From: Nocardioides sp. TRM66260-LWL
GTDB lineage: Bacteria; Actinomycetota; Actinomycetes; Propionibacteriales; Nocardioidaceae
Direction: 5' to 3'
DNA: 64,000 bases
Assembly (NCBI RefSeq): GCF_020075545.1
Contig: NZ_JAIQZK010000001.1
Span: 1 to 64,000, forward strand
Below the pieces are notes generated by a model, which had not been told where the DNA came from, ran no database searches, and saw nothing but the letters and a program-made list of their open reading frames with translations. Each line of letters starts with the position of its first letter. Position 1 is the stretch's first letter. This document shows positions 18,022 to 26,739 of this stretch, piece by piece. The translations under genes were made by a program, and so were the position numbers.

Positions 18022-19047
18022 GTGTCCACGCTCCGCCTTCCGTCCCTGCGCACCGTCGCCACCGCCCCGGTGACGCTGCCCCGCACCACCCCGCTGCTGG
18101 CCGGCCCGGCCGCCGCGGTCCGACGCGTCGTCGCCCGGCCGCTGGGCCTGCCGAGCCCGCTGCGCGGGCGGGTCGTCGTCGTGACCGGCGCGTCCTCGGG
18201 CATCGGCGAGGCCACCGCCCGGGCCGTGGCCGGCGTCGGCGCGCACGTGGTGCTGGTCGCGCGGCGGGCCGAGGAGCTAGAGCGGGTGGCCGGAGAGATC
18301 GCCGCCGCGGGCGGCAGCGTCACCTGGCACGCCGTCGACCTCACCGACGCCGCCGCGATCGACGCCCTCGTCGCGACGCTGCTCGAGGAGCACGGGGCCG
18401 TCGACCACCTGGTCAACAACGCGGGTCGCTCGATCCGCCGCAGCCTGGCGCTGAGCACCGACCGCATGCACGACTTCGAGCGCACGATGGCGATCAACTA
18501 CCTCGGCCCCGTCCGGCTCACGCTCGGCCTGCTCCCGGCGATGCGCGCCCAGCGCTTCGGCCACGTGGTCAACATCGTGTCGTGGGGCGTCCAGATCAAG
18601 GCGCCGAAGTTCTCCGCCTACCTGGCCTCGAAGGCCGCGCTCGACACCTTCGCGCGCATCGCCGGCCGCGAGACCTTCGCCGACAACGTCGCCTTCACCA
18701 ACATCCGGGTCTCGCTGGTGCAGACGCCGATGACGGCGCCGACCGAGGCCTACCGCGGCCGCGGCTCGACGCCGGAGGCCGCGGCCGCGCGGATCCTGCG
18801 CGCGCTGGAGGACCGGCCGATCACCCAGGACGTGCTGGCCGGACGCCTCGGCGAGGCGTTCAACCTGCTCGCCCCACGGCTCAGCGACGCGCTGTTCGCC
18901 GGGTTCGACGCGCTGTTCCCCGACTCCGCCGCGGCCCGCGCGGGCCTCGCCGCGGTGCCGGACGACGCTCAGGCCGGCTCGGCTACCGACGCCGCGAGCT
19001 TGAAGCCGGCCCCGGACGGGTCGCGCAGCGTCGCCAGCCGTCCGTAG
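18022..19047 (+). CDS. short-chain dehydrogenase/reductase
   Basis: 341 aa, longer than the 250-aa SDR norm: about 48 extra residues precede the Rossmann fold and about 100 follow the catalytic site. Cofactor motif TGASSGIG at 55-62, NNAG at 132-135, Ser187, and Y200-x-x-x-K204. NAD(P)-dependent oxidoreductase of unknown substrate. GTG start 6 nt after CAGACT, leaderless-type. The last 79 nt overlap the 3' end of the convergent VOC gene; both frames look coding there, so the C-terminal tail may be evolutionarily flexible. Confidence 0.88.
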   Translation: MSTLRLPSLRTVATAPVTLPRTTPLLAGPAAAVRRVVARPLGLPSPLRGRVVVVTGASSGIGEATARAVAGVGAHVVLVARRAEELERVAGEIAAAGGSVTWHAVDLTDAAAIDALVATLLEEHGAVDHLVNNAGRSIRRSLALSTDRMHDFERTMAINYLGPVRLTLGLLPAMRAQRFGHVVNIVSWGVQIKAPKFSAYLASKAALDTFARIAGRETFADNVAFTNIRVSLVQTPMTAPTEAYRGRGSTPEAAAARILRALEDRPITQDVLAGRLGEAFNLLAPRLSDALFAGFDALFPDSAAARAGLAAVPDDAQAGSATDAASLKPAPDGSRSVASRP

Positions 19048-19772
19048 GGCGTCGCGTGCGGGGCGTCGACCACCGTGCCGCCGCCCGCCTCGACGGCCGC
19101 CACCGCGGCGTCGAGGTCGTCGACCATCCAGTACACCTGCCAGGTCGAGGTCGCACCGGCCCAGCCGGAGGCGTCCATGACGCCGGCCAGCTCGGCGCCG
19201 GCGTCGTCCACGAGCCGGCGGTAGGGGAACGGCGCGCCCTCGAGCGGCGCGGTGCGCCACCCGAAGACCGCCTCGTAGAACGCCACCGTCTGGTCGAACG
19301 CCGAGGCCGTGTGCAGCTCCAGCCAGTACGGACCGCCCGGCACCCGCACGGCCGCGAACCCGCGGTGCGCGCCCGGCTGCCGGGCGCCCACGGGGGCACC
19401 GGACGGATCGACGACCTGGGCGAACCAGCCCAGATCGGCCACCTGCATCGGCTCGACGATGACCGGCGCCCCGGCGGCGCGGGCCCGCGCGACGGTCGCG
19501 TGGACGTCGTCGACGTGCAGGTAGACCGTCCAGGCGCTGGCGAGCGGGGAGCCGGCGGCGTCGCCCGGGTGGCCCATGAGGCCGGCGATCCACCCGCCGT
19601 CGGGCGTCCCGTCGATCGTGAAGTTCGCGTAGCCCCCGAGCTGCGGGTCCGGCTCGGTGCAGCCCCAGCCGACGACCGCGGGGTAGAACGCGCGGGCGCG
19701 CTCGGCGTCGGCGGTGAACAGCTCGGCCCACACGGGCTGGCCGGGAACGGGCGGGGCGGGCGCGTCGGTCAT
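18969..19772 (-). CDS. VOC (glyoxalase/bleomycin-resistance fold) family protein, two domains
   Basis: 267 aa built of two VOC repeats: about residues 12-128 and 138-265, each with the beta-alpha-beta-beta-beta pattern (WAELFTADAERARAFYPAVV and its copy WLELHTASAFDQTVAFYEAV). Metal ligands and substrate cannot be assigned with confidence. Starts ATG at 19772, one base after the ku stop on the same strand lies at 19774, so it follows ku without overlap on the far side of the gene. Convergent 79-bp overlap with the SDR gene at its 3' end. Confidence 0.85.
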   Translation of the reverse strand: MTDAPAPPVPGQPVWAELFTADAERARAFYPAVVGWGCTEPDPQLGGYANFTIDGTPDGGWIAGLMGHPGDAAGSPLASAWTVYLHVDDVHATVARARAAGAPVIVEPMQVADLGWFAQVVDPSGAPVGARQPGAHRGFAAVRVPGGPYWLELHTASAFDQTVAFYEAVFGWRTAPLEGAPFPYRRLVDDAGAELAGVMDASGWAGATSTWQVYWMVDDLDAAVAAVEAGGGTVVDAPHATPYGRLATLRDPSGAGFKLAASVAEPA

Positions 19773-19773
19773 G

Positions 19774-20688
19774 TCAGCTGGCCTTCTTCTTGGCGGCGGT
19801 CTTCTTCGCCGTGGTCTTCTTCGCTGGGGTCTTCCTGGCCGCCTTCTTCGCGGTCTTCGCGGCCGGGGCTCGCGCCGTGGTGTCGTCCTCCGCCGACGGC
19901 TCCTCGCCCCGCGCCTGCTGGGCCGCGGCCACCGAGCGCTGGAGGGCGGCGAGCAGGTCGACGACCTCGCCGGAGGTCTTGGTGGACGACTCGGTGCGCT
20001 GCACCTCGCCGCCCTCGATCTTGGCCGTCACCAGGGCGTGCACGGCGTCGGCGTAGTCGTCCTCGAACTCGGCGGGGTCGAAGTCGCCGGCGAGGGTCTC
20101 GACGAGCATCCGGGCCATCGCGACCTCGGCGTCCTTCACCTCGCCCACCTGCTCGGAGGTCACCGAGAAGTCGGGGGTGCGCACCTCGTCCGGCCACATC
20201 ATGGTCTGCAGGACGATCACCTCGCCGCGCACGCGCAGCACCGCGACGGTGGTGCGCTGGCGCAGGGCGACGGTCACGACCGCCACCCGGTCGCTCTCCT
20301 CGAGCGCCTGCCGCAGCAGCGCGTACGGCTTGGCGCCGGCGCCCTCGGGCTCGAGGTAGTACGACTTCTCGAACAGCATCGGGTCGATCTGCTCCGAGGG
20401 CACGAACTTCTCCACCGCGATCTCCCGCGAGGACGTCGAGGGCAGGTCGCGCAGGTCGTCGTCGGTGAGGACGACCATCTCGCCGTCCTCGGTCTCGTAG
20501 CCCTTGGCGATCTCGGAGTACGGCACCTCCTCGCCGTCGATCGCGCAGATGCGCTGGTAGCGGATGCGCCCGCCGTCGGCGACGTGCACCTGCCGGAACG
20601 AGACATCGTGGGACTCGGTGGCGGCGTACAGCTTGACGGGCACGCTGACCAGGCCGAACGAGACGGCGCCCTTCCAGATGGCTCGCAT
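19774..20688 (-). CDS. ku: Ku protein of bacterial non-homologous end joining
   Basis: 304 aa from ATG at 20688 (MRAIWKGAVSFGLVSVPVKL, the invariant bacterial Ku beginning). Homodimeric ring that binds DNA double-strand ends and recruits LigD. Core beta-barrel residues about 1-250; the C-terminal 35 residues are a Lys/Ala tail of AKK-type repeats, as in the extended C-termini of actinobacterial Ku proteins that add DNA affinity. It is divergent from ligD with only 17 nt between the two start codons; the shared promoter is listed separately. An upstream in-frame extension to 20742 would enter ligD and is rejected. Confidence 0.95.
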   Translation of the reverse strand: MRAIWKGAVSFGLVSVPVKLYAATESHDVSFRQVHVADGGRIRYQRICAIDGEEVPYSEIAKGYETEDGEMVVLTDDDLRDLPSTSSREIAVEKFVPSEQIDPMLFEKSYYLEPEGAGAKPYALLRQALEESDRVAVVTVALRQRTTVAVLRVRGEVIVLQTMMWPDEVRTPDFSVTSEQVGEVKDAEVAMARMLVETLAGDFDPAEFEDDYADAVHALVTAKIEGGEVQRTESSTKTSGEVVDLLAALQRSVAAAQQARGEEPSAEDDTTARAPAAKTAKKAARKTPAKKTTAKKTAAKKKAS

Positions 20689-20705
20689 GGGGCAAGGATG
20701 GACCC
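20689..20705. promoter_or_regulatory. overlapping bidirectional -10 elements between ku and ligD
   Basis: Only 17 nt separate the ku ATG (20688, minus) and the ligD ATG (20706, plus). AAGGAT at 20694-20699 is 6 nt before the ligD ATG; on the other strand CATCCT (20700-20695) is 6 nt before the ku ATG. Both have A at position 2 and T at position 6, as in leaderless -10 hexamers. The two elements overlap by five bases, so only one polymerase could open the DNA at a time. Confidence 0.65.
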
Positions 20706-21626
20706 ATGCGTCCGATGCTCGCCACCAAGGGCACTCGCCCACCCGCGGGGGCGGCCTGGCTGCACGAGGTGAAGTGGGACGGCGTGCGCGCCCTGGTCGA
20801 GGCGTCCCGCGACGGCGCCGTGCGGATGACCAGCCGCAACGAGAACGTCATCACCGCGGCCTGGCCGGACGTCGCCGAGGCGGGGGCGGCGCGCGACCTG
20901 CTGCTCGACGGCGAGGTGATCGCGCTCGGCGAGCGCGGCACCCCCGACTTCCGCGCCCTGCAGGACCGCATCCACGTCCGGCGCCGCGAGCAGGCGCTGC
21001 GGTGGGCGCGGGAGCGTCCGGCCGTGCTGATGGTCTTCGACGTGCTGCGCCTCGACGGCCGCGACCTCGCCGGTCGCCCGCTCGAGGAGCGGCGGGCGAT
21101 CCTCGAGGGCCTGCGCGGCGAGCTGGGCGCCTGGCAGGTGCCCGACGCCCACGACGACGGCGCGATGCTCGCCGAGGCGACGCTCGCCCAGGGCCTGGAG
21201 GGCGTGGTGAGCAAGCGGCGCGACTCGCCGTACCGCTTCGGCGAGCGCAGCCCGCACTGGCTGAAGATGCCCCACCGCACGCGGGCCTCGTACGTCGTGG
21301 GCGGCTGGCGGCCCCAGGAGGGCACGCACGACCGGCTCGCCGCGCTCCTCGTGGGCGAGCCCACGCCGGACGGGCTGGCCTACCGTGGCCGCGTGGGCAG
21401 CGGCATCGGGACGACGGCGTCCGCCCGGCTGCGCGCGCTGCTCGACCCGCTCGCCGCCGCCTCGTCCCCGTTCGCCGACGAGGTGCCGGCGCTCGACGCC
21501 CGGGGCACCCGCTGGGTGCGCCCGCTGCTGGTCGTCGAGGTGGAGACGCACGGGGTCGGGTACCGCCGGCTGCGGCAGCCGTCGTTCCAGGGCGTGCGCA
21601 CCGACGTCACGGCGGCCGACCTGTGA
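20706..21626 (+). CDS. ligD: ATP-dependent DNA ligase (LigD ligase domain protein)
   Basis: 306 aa, ligase-only. Catalytic Lys23 in EVKWDGVRA (motif I) takes the AMP; motif III is DVLRLDGRD preceded by LDGEVIAL, motif IV EGVVSKRRDSPYR, motif V WLKMPHR; the OB fold follows from about residue 205. It seals ends held by Ku. In mycobacterial LigD this domain is fused to polymerase and phosphoesterase domains; here it stands alone and the polymerase is the next gene, 7 nt downstream. No phosphoesterase domain is in the window. ATG start 6 nt after AAGGAT, leaderless-type. Confidence 0.93.
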   Translation: MRPMLATKGTRPPAGAAWLHEVKWDGVRALVEASRDGAVRMTSRNENVITAAWPDVAEAGAARDLLLDGEVIALGERGTPDFRALQDRIHVRRREQALRWARERPAVLMVFDVLRLDGRDLAGRPLEERRAILEGLRGELGAWQVPDAHDDGAMLAEATLAQGLEGVVSKRRDSPYRFGERSPHWLKMPHRTRASYVVGGWRPQEGTHDRLAALLVGEPTPDGLAYRGRVGSGIGTTASARLRALLDPLAAASSPFADEVPALDARGTRWVRPLLVVEVETHGVGYRRLRQPSFQGVRTDVTAADL

Positions 21627-21633
21627 GCGCCGC

Positions 21634-22584
21634 GTGAGCCCCGGCCCGGCGTCCGACGACGCCGCGATCCGGGTGGAGGTCGACGGTCGCACGCTGACCA
21701 TCAACCACCTCGACAAGGTGCTCTACCCGCGCACAGGCACCACGAAGGGCGAGGTGCTGCACTACTACGCCTCCATCGCCCCGGTGCTGCTGCCGCAGCT
21801 GCGCGACCGGCCGATCACCCGCGTGCGCTGGCCGCACGGCGTCGGCGAGGCGGGGTTCTTCGAGAAGAACGTGCCCGGCGGCACGCCGTCGTGGGTGCGC
21901 ACCGCGCGGGTGCCGACCACCGGCTCGCGCGCCTGGGGGAGCGGGGCGTCCACGACGGGCTCCAGCCGGCCGCGCCCGGACGTGCTGACGATGCCGCTGG
22001 TCGACGACGTCGCCACCCTCACCTGGCTGGCCAACCTGGCGGCGCTGGAGCTGCACGCCCACCAGTGGCGGATCGGGCCCGACGGCGCCCCGGGGCCCGC
22101 CGACCGCGTCGTCGTCGACCTCGACCCCGGCGATCCGGCCGGGCTGCGCGAGTGCTGCCAGGTGGCGCTCGACGTCCGCGGCCTCGCCGCCGAGCAGGGA
22201 CTGGACGCCCGCCCGGTGCTGTCCGGCTCGAAGGGCCTGCACCTCTACCTCCCCCTGCCCGAGCCGCTCCCGGCCGAGCAGACCACCGCGCTGGCCAAGG
22301 AGCTCGCCGAGCGGCTGCAGCGCGACCGACCGCAGGCGGTCACCGCGGCGATGGCCAAGGTCCGACGCGGCGGCCGGGTCTTCGTCGACTGGTCGCAGAA
22401 CGCGGCGGCCAAGACCACCGTCGCGCCGTACTCGCTGCGCGGTCGCGAGCGGCCGACCGTCGCCGCGCCGATCACCTGGGCCGAGGTCGAGGCCGGCGCC
22501 TCCGACCCGCTGGGCCTGGAGCAGCTGCGGTTCGACGAGGTGCTCGCCCGCGTGGCCCGCGACGGCGACCTGCTCGGGCCCTGA
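21634..22584 (+). CDS. ligD-pol: LigD-type polymerase/primase (PolDom)
   Basis: 316 aa. Archaeo-eukaryotic primase-type polymerase that fills or extends ends in NHEJ. Metal ligands D162 and D164 in VVDLDPGDP and D252 in VFVDWSQN; SGSKGLHLYL at 197-206 is the triphosphate-binding loop. GTG at 21634 gives a normal PolDom N-terminus (TINHLDKVLYP near residue 22). Seven nucleotides separate it from the ligase stop, so the two are one transcript. Unlike the one-protein LigD of mycobacteria, this is a split system; there is no frameshift at the junction, as each gene has its own complete domain. Confidence 0.93.
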   Translation: MSPGPASDDAAIRVEVDGRTLTINHLDKVLYPRTGTTKGEVLHYYASIAPVLLPQLRDRPITRVRWPHGVGEAGFFEKNVPGGTPSWVRTARVPTTGSRAWGSGASTTGSSRPRPDVLTMPLVDDVATLTWLANLAALELHAHQWRIGPDGAPGPADRVVVDLDPGDPAGLRECCQVALDVRGLAAEQGLDARPVLSGSKGLHLYLPLPEPLPAEQTTALAKELAERLQRDRPQAVTAAMAKVRRGGRVFVDWSQNAAAKTTVAPYSLRGRERPTVAAPITWAEVEAGASDPLGLEQLRFDEVLARVARDGDLLGP

Positions 22585-22670
22585 CCGGCCGTCGTCCGCG
22601 GCGTCGCGGACCGGTCTCCCCGGCGTGCCGGGCCGCCCCGGGACACACCCGTCCACGGTAGGGTCCTGCC

Positions 22671-23435
22671 ATGTCTGCGCGCGTGCTGGTGGTCGAGGAC
22701 GAGGAGGACATCTCCTTCCCGCTCGTCCGCACCCTCGAGCGCGAGGGCTACGAGGTGCGCTCGGTCGAGAGCGGCGCCGCGGCCCTCACCGAGATCGGCC
22801 TCGTGCCGCTCGACCTCGTCATCCTCGACCTCGGGCTGCCCGACATGGACGGCCTCGACGTCTGCAAGCAGGCCCGCGAGGGCGGCTACACCGGCGCCAT
22901 CATGATCGTCACCGGCCGCGGCGCCGAGCTCGACCGCGTGGTCGGGCTCGACTACGGCGCCGACGACTACCTCGTCAAGCCGTTCGGCGTGGCCGAGCTG
23001 CAGGCCCGGGTGCGGGCGCTGCTGCGCCGCGTGGGCGGCCCCGCGGCGGTCGAGCAGGTCGACCCCGACGGCCTGCGCATCGACATCGACGCCCGCCGCG
23101 TCTACTCCGGCGAGCGCGAGGTGCCGCTGACGGGCAAGGAGTTCGACGTGCTGGCGATCCTCGCCTCGCACCGCGACAAGGTCGTCTCCCGCGGCCGGCT
23201 GATGGCCGACGTGTGGGACGAGAACTGGTACGGCTCCACCAAGACCCTCGACGTCACCATCGGCCGCCTGCGGCAGAAGCTGGAGAGCGTCGGGGTGCGC
23301 GAGAAGGTCGTGGCCGTGCGCGGCGTGGGGTTCCGGCTCGAGGGCGCGTCCGCGTCGTCCGCGTCGTCCTCGGGATCCCCGTCGGCACAGGCGGCGGGGG
23401 CCGCGCCGGCCTCGCAGCCCTCCGAGCAGGCGTAG
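22671..23435 (+). CDS. OmpR-family response regulator, orphan
   Basis: 254 aa. Receiver domain 1-120 with phospho-acceptor Asp53, Thr81 and Lys103 in place; winged-helix DNA-binding domain about 128-230 (EVPLTGKEFDVLAILASHR, then TLDVTIGRLRQKL). The last 25 residues are a Ser/Ala-rich tail. No histidine kinase is encoded within the window, so the partner is elsewhere. ATG at 22671 follows TAGGGT by 6 nt (leaderless). The amylosucrase gene starts 51 nt downstream with its own -10-like element. Confidence 0.9.
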   Translation: MSARVLVVEDEEDISFPLVRTLEREGYEVRSVESGAAALTEIGLVPLDLVILDLGLPDMDGLDVCKQAREGGYTGAIMIVTGRGAELDRVVGLDYGADDYLVKPFGVAELQARVRALLRRVGGPAAVEQVDPDGLRIDIDARRVYSGEREVPLTGKEFDVLAILASHRDKVVSRGRLMADVWDENWYGSTKTLDVTIGRLRQKLESVGVREKVVAVRGVGFRLEGASASSASSSGSPSAQAAGAAPASQPSEQA

Positions 23436-23486
23436 CCGGTCCGGACCGGTGTCGCCGCGCGGCGCCGGGCCCGCCATGATGGGCGC

Positions 23487-25442
23487 GTGCAGCCCAGGGT
23501 GACCCCCGTCACAGTCCTCGACGCCGTGCGCCCCGTCCTCGCGCGCCTCCCGGCCCACCGCCGGACGACGTTCGAGCTGCGGCTCGAGCGCTGGTGGCCC
23601 GACCTGAGCGCCGGGGTCGCGGCGGTGCACGCCGACGCGCTCGACGTCGCCACGCGCCTCGCGGTCATCGCCGCCGAGGGCTTCGCCGCGCGCCCCGACG
23701 AGCTGCACGTGCTCGACGAGCGGCGCCTGCTCGAGCCCGACCGGCTGCAGCGACCCGAGCAGCTCGGCTACGCCTGCTACACCGAGCGCTTCGGCGGCGA
23801 CCTCGCCGGGGTGGGGGAGCGGCTCGACTACCTCGCCGAGCTCGGCGTCACCTACCTGCACCTGATGCCGCTGCTGCAGCCCCGCGACGGCGACAACGAC
23901 GGCGGGTACGCGGTGGCCGACTACCGGCGCGTGCGTCCCGACCTCGGGACGATGGACGATCTCGCCGCGCTCGCCGGCCGGCTGCGCGAGCGCGGCATGA
24001 GCCTGGTCGTCGACCTCGTGCTCAACCACGTCGCGCGCGAGCACCCCTGGGCCGTCGCCGCCCGGGCGGGCGACGAGCGGCACCGCGCGTACTTCCACGT
24101 CTTCCCCGACCGCACCGTCCCCGACGCCTTCGAGCGCACCGTCCCGGAGGTGTTCCCCGACTTCGCGCCGGGCAGCTTCACCGCCGACCCCGATCTCGAC
24201 GGCTGGGTCTGGACGACGTTCAACTCCTGGCAGTGGGACCTCGACTGGAGCAACCCCGACGTGCTCGCGGAGTTCGCCGAGATCGTCCTGCTGCTCGCGA
24301 ACGCGGGCGTCGAGGTGCTGCGGCTCGACGCGATCGCGTTCCTGTGGAAGCGCCTGGGCACCACCTGCCAGAACGAGCCCGAGGTGCACGCGCTCACCCA
24401 GGCCCTGCGCACCGTCGCGCGCCTCGCCGCGCCCGCGGTCGCGTTCAAGGCCGAGGCGATCGTCGGGCCCCGCGACCTCGTGGCCTACCTCGGCACGGGC
24501 GAGCACGCCGGCCGGGTGAGCGACCTGGCCTACCACAACACGCTGATGGTGCAGGTGTGGTCGATGCTGGCCGCCCGCGACACCCGGCTGGCCCGGCACG
24601 CCCTCGCGGCCCTTCCCGACACCCCGTCGACGGCCACCTGGATCACCTACGTGCGCTGCCACGACGACATCGGCTGGGCGATCGACGACGCCGACGCGGC
24701 CGCCGTCGGGCTCTCGGGTCCGGCGCACCGCGCGTTCCTCTCCGACTGGTACGCCGGCGACTTCCCCGGCTCGTGGTCGGAGGGCCTGGTCTTCCAGCAC
24801 AACCCGGCCACCGGCGATCGTCGGATCAGCGGCACCGCCGCCTCGCTCGCCGGGCTGGGAGCCGGACGACGCGATGCCGACGGCGCGTTCGCCCGGCTGT
24901 TCCTCGCCCACGCGATCGTCGCGGCCTGGGGCGGCATCCCGGTGATCTGGAGCGGCGACGAGCTCGCCCTGCCCAACGACCCCTACTGGGCCGCCGAGCC
25001 CGGTCACGGCGCCGACAACCGCTGGGCGCACCGACCGCGGGTCACCGACGTCGACCGGGCCGGCCGGCTGCGCTCCGGCTCGGACGCCGCGCGGGCCTTC
25101 GCCGGCCTGGCCCACCTCGCGCGGGTGCGGGCGAGCCTGCCGCAACTGCACGGCAGCGTCACCCCGCAGGTGCTGCTCGACACCGACGACGGCCTGCTCG
25201 TCCTGGTGCGGCGCCACCCGTCCGGCGCGCTGGTGGCGGTCTACAACGTCACCGCCGAGGCGCGGCCGCTCTCCCTGCCCCGTCTCGAGCACCTGCTGCC
25301 CGGCGCTCCCAGCTCCGTGCTGCACGACGCGCTGTCGGGTCACGGCGTCACCGCGGGCGCGGACGGGATCGTCCACGTGCCCCCGTACGCCGCCTGGTGG
25401 GTGGTGCGGGGCCCTGCGCAGGTTTCCCCGGATATCCGGTGA
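23487..25442 (+). CDS. ams: amylosucrase (GH13 family)
   Basis: 651 aa, the expected size. Amylosucrase moves glucose from sucrose to make alpha-glucan and releases fructose. The GH13 triad is visible: nucleophile Asp281 in [12 protein letters not shown], acid/base Glu323 in AFKAEAIVG, and His392-Asp393 in RCHDDIGW. The N-terminal all-helical domain (about 1-90) is typical for amylosucrase and absent from most alpha-amylases. No signal peptide. GTG start 6 nt after CATGAT. No sucrose transporter or fructokinase is adjacent, so substrate supply is unclear. The stop codon lies within palindromic element C. Confidence 0.9.
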   Translation: MQPRVTPVTVLDAVRPVLARLPAHRRTTFELRLERWWPDLSAGVAAVHADALDVATRLAVIAAEGFAARPDELHVLDERRLLEPDRLQRPEQLGYACYTERFGGDLAGVGERLDYLAELGVTYLHLMPLLQPRDGDNDGGYAVADYRRVRPDLGTMDDLAALAGRLRERGMSLVVDLVLNHVAREHPWAVAARAGDERHRAYFHVFPDRTVPDAFERTVPEVFPDFAPGSFTADPDLDGWVWTTFNSWQWDLDWSNPDVLAEFAEIVLLLANAGVEVLRLDAIAFLWKRLGTTCQNEPEVHALTQALRTVARLAAPAVAFKAEAIVGPRDLVAYLGTGEHAGRVSDLAYHNTLMVQVWSMLAARDTRLARHALAALPDTPSTATWITYVRCHDDIGWAIDDADAAAVGLSGPAHRAFLSDWYAGDFPGSWSEGLVFQHNPATGDRRISGTAASLAGLGAGRRDADGAFARLFLAHAIVAAWGGIPVIWSGDELALPNDPYWAAEPGHGADNRWAHRPRVTDVDRAGRLRSGSDAARAFAGLAHLARVRASLPQLHGSVTPQVLLDTDDGLLVLVRRHPSGALVAVYNVTAEARPLSLPRLEHLLPGAPSSVLHDALSGHGVTAGADGIVHVPPYAAWWVVRGPAQVSPDIR

Positions 25443-25495
25443 AACCGGACGTTGTCAGGGGAAGTTTCACCTGACAACGTCCAGCTTTCCCTGAC
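25421..25495. repeat. compound palindromic element C across the amylosucrase stop codon
   Basis: First a 26-bp near-perfect palindrome (25421-25446, one mismatch, containing GGTTTCCCCGG as in element B) that encodes the last seven codons and TGA of the amylosucrase. Then 13-bp perfect arms GGACGTTGTCAGG (25447-25459) and complement (25470-25482). The segment GTCAGGGGAAG can alternatively pair with CTTTCCCTGAC (25485-25495, one mismatch), so two exclusive hairpins are possible. Confidence 0.75.
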
Positions 25496-25534
25496 CAGTC
25501 CGGCCCAGGACCCCGCGGGCGGGCCTGCGACGGC

Positions 25535-26104
25535 TCAGCCGCGCGCGACCGCGAGCACGGCGCGGGCGACGGCGTCGGGGCCCACGGTCCGGCCGCCGGT
25601 GAGCGCCTCGGTGAGACACAGGGCGTAGAGCAGTCCGAACGCCTCGTCGGCGGCCTCCGGAGAGGCTCCCAGCCGCGTCACGAGCCAGGTCGTGACGGTG
25701 CCGCCGATCTCGGCCATGACGGCCTCGTTGCGGGCCCGCACCTCGGGCTCGGCGTCGAGCTCGACGAGGAAGGCCCGCGTGGCGGCCCGGTGCTCGGCGA
25801 AGATGGCCAGCGCCGCCTCCCCGAGCGCACGGGCGGCTCGCTCGTCGTCCGGCTCCTCCGCCACGTCCGCGAACGCCTCGCGGGTGGCGGCGAGCATGGC
25901 CGCCTGCTCGCGCTCCTGCAGGGCGGCGACCAGCCGGCCGCGGTCGCCGAATCGGTGGTAGAGCGCGCCGTTCGAGGTGCCCGAGCGCTCGGCCACCGAG
26001 GCCACCGTCACCGCCGCCAGGCCGCCCTCGCGCAGCAGCGCGGCGGCGGCGTCGAGCATCCGCTCCATCGAGCTCTCGCTGCGGGACTGCTGGGGACGGC
26101 GCAC
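25535..26104 (-). CDS. TetR-family transcriptional regulator
   Basis: 189 aa from GTG at 26104. N-terminal helix-turn-helix: MLDAAAALLREGG, then VTVASVAERSGTSNGALYHRF at about 28-48 (the TetR recognition region); the rest is a helical ligand domain. The start is chosen because TAGCCT lies 7 nt upstream (leaderless). It is divergent from the tspO gene 101 nt away, the usual arrangement of a TetR repressor and its target; the ligand is unknown. Confidence 0.87.
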   Translation of the reverse strand: MRRPQQSRSESSMERMLDAAAALLREGGLAAVTVASVAERSGTSNGALYHRFGDRGRLVAALQEREQAAMLAATREAFADVAEEPDDERAARALGEAALAIFAEHRAATRAFLVELDAEPEVRARNEAVMAEIGGTVTTWLVTRLGASPEAADEAFGLLYALCLTEALTGGRTVGPDAVARAVLAVARG

Positions 26105-26204
26105 GCGGGCGAGGCTAGTGGGCGGCAGTGCTGGTCGGCGGGACCTCCTCACCCCCGAGGAGACGGGGCGCCTGCTCGTCCGGTCGGCGGGGAACGCTGA
26201 GGCC

Positions 26205-26717
26205 ATGGCCACCACGTCCAGCCCGTCCGCGCCCGCCACCCGTCGTCATGCTCCCGACCGCGGACGCGGCTGGTTGGGCCTCGTGCCGTTCCTGCTCGCC
26301 GTCGCGCTGGTCTCCGCGGTCGGCGGGCTCGCGGCGTCGTCGTCCCAGGAGACCTACCGCGCGCTCGAGCTGCCGCCCTACGCGCCGCCGTCGTGGGTCT
26401 TCGGCCCGGTCTGGACGGTGCTCTACGTGACGATCGCCGTGGCCGGGTGGCTCGCCTGGCGCGCCGGTGCCGGGCCGCGCGAGCTGTCGGTGTGGGGCGT
26501 GCAGCTGCTGCTCAACCTCGCCTGGACGCCGCTCTTCTTCGCCGCGGGCGAGTACCGCTGGGCGCTGGTCGAGATCGTGGCGCTGCTGGCGTCGGTGGTC
26601 GCCACCGTCGTCGTGCTGGGCCGCGTGCGCCGCGCGGCCGGTCTCCTGCTGCTGCCCTACCTGGCCTGGGTGGCCTTCGCGACCGCGCTCAACGCGGGCA
26701 TCGTCGTCCTGAACTGA
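26205..26717 (+). CDS. tspO: TspO/MBR family tryptophan-rich membrane protein
   Basis: 170 aa with five predicted membrane helices. Family hallmarks are PPYAPPSWVFGPVWTVLY near residues 60-77, NLAWTPLFF and WVAFATALN near the C-terminus. TspO proteins bind porphyrins and other hydrophobic ligands and affect stress or photosynthesis-related regulation in some bacteria. About 28 polar residues precede the first helix. The ATG at 26205 has only a weak upstream CTGAGG. Probably regulated by the divergent TetR protein. Confidence 0.9.
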   Translation: MATTSSPSAPATRRHAPDRGRGWLGLVPFLLAVALVSAVGGLAASSSQETYRALELPPYAPPSWVFGPVWTVLYVTIAVAGWLAWRAGAGPRELSVWGVQLLLNLAWTPLFFAAGEYRWALVEIVALLASVVATVVVLGRVRRAAGLLLLPYLAWVAFATALNAGIVVLN

Positions 26718-26739
26718 CGCCGGCGGCGACGCGCGCCGC

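Noticed and set aside
21600..21640. Frameshift between LigD ligase and polymerase parts
   Set aside because: Both proteins have complete domains and own start/stop codons; a split gene set is known in other actinobacteria.
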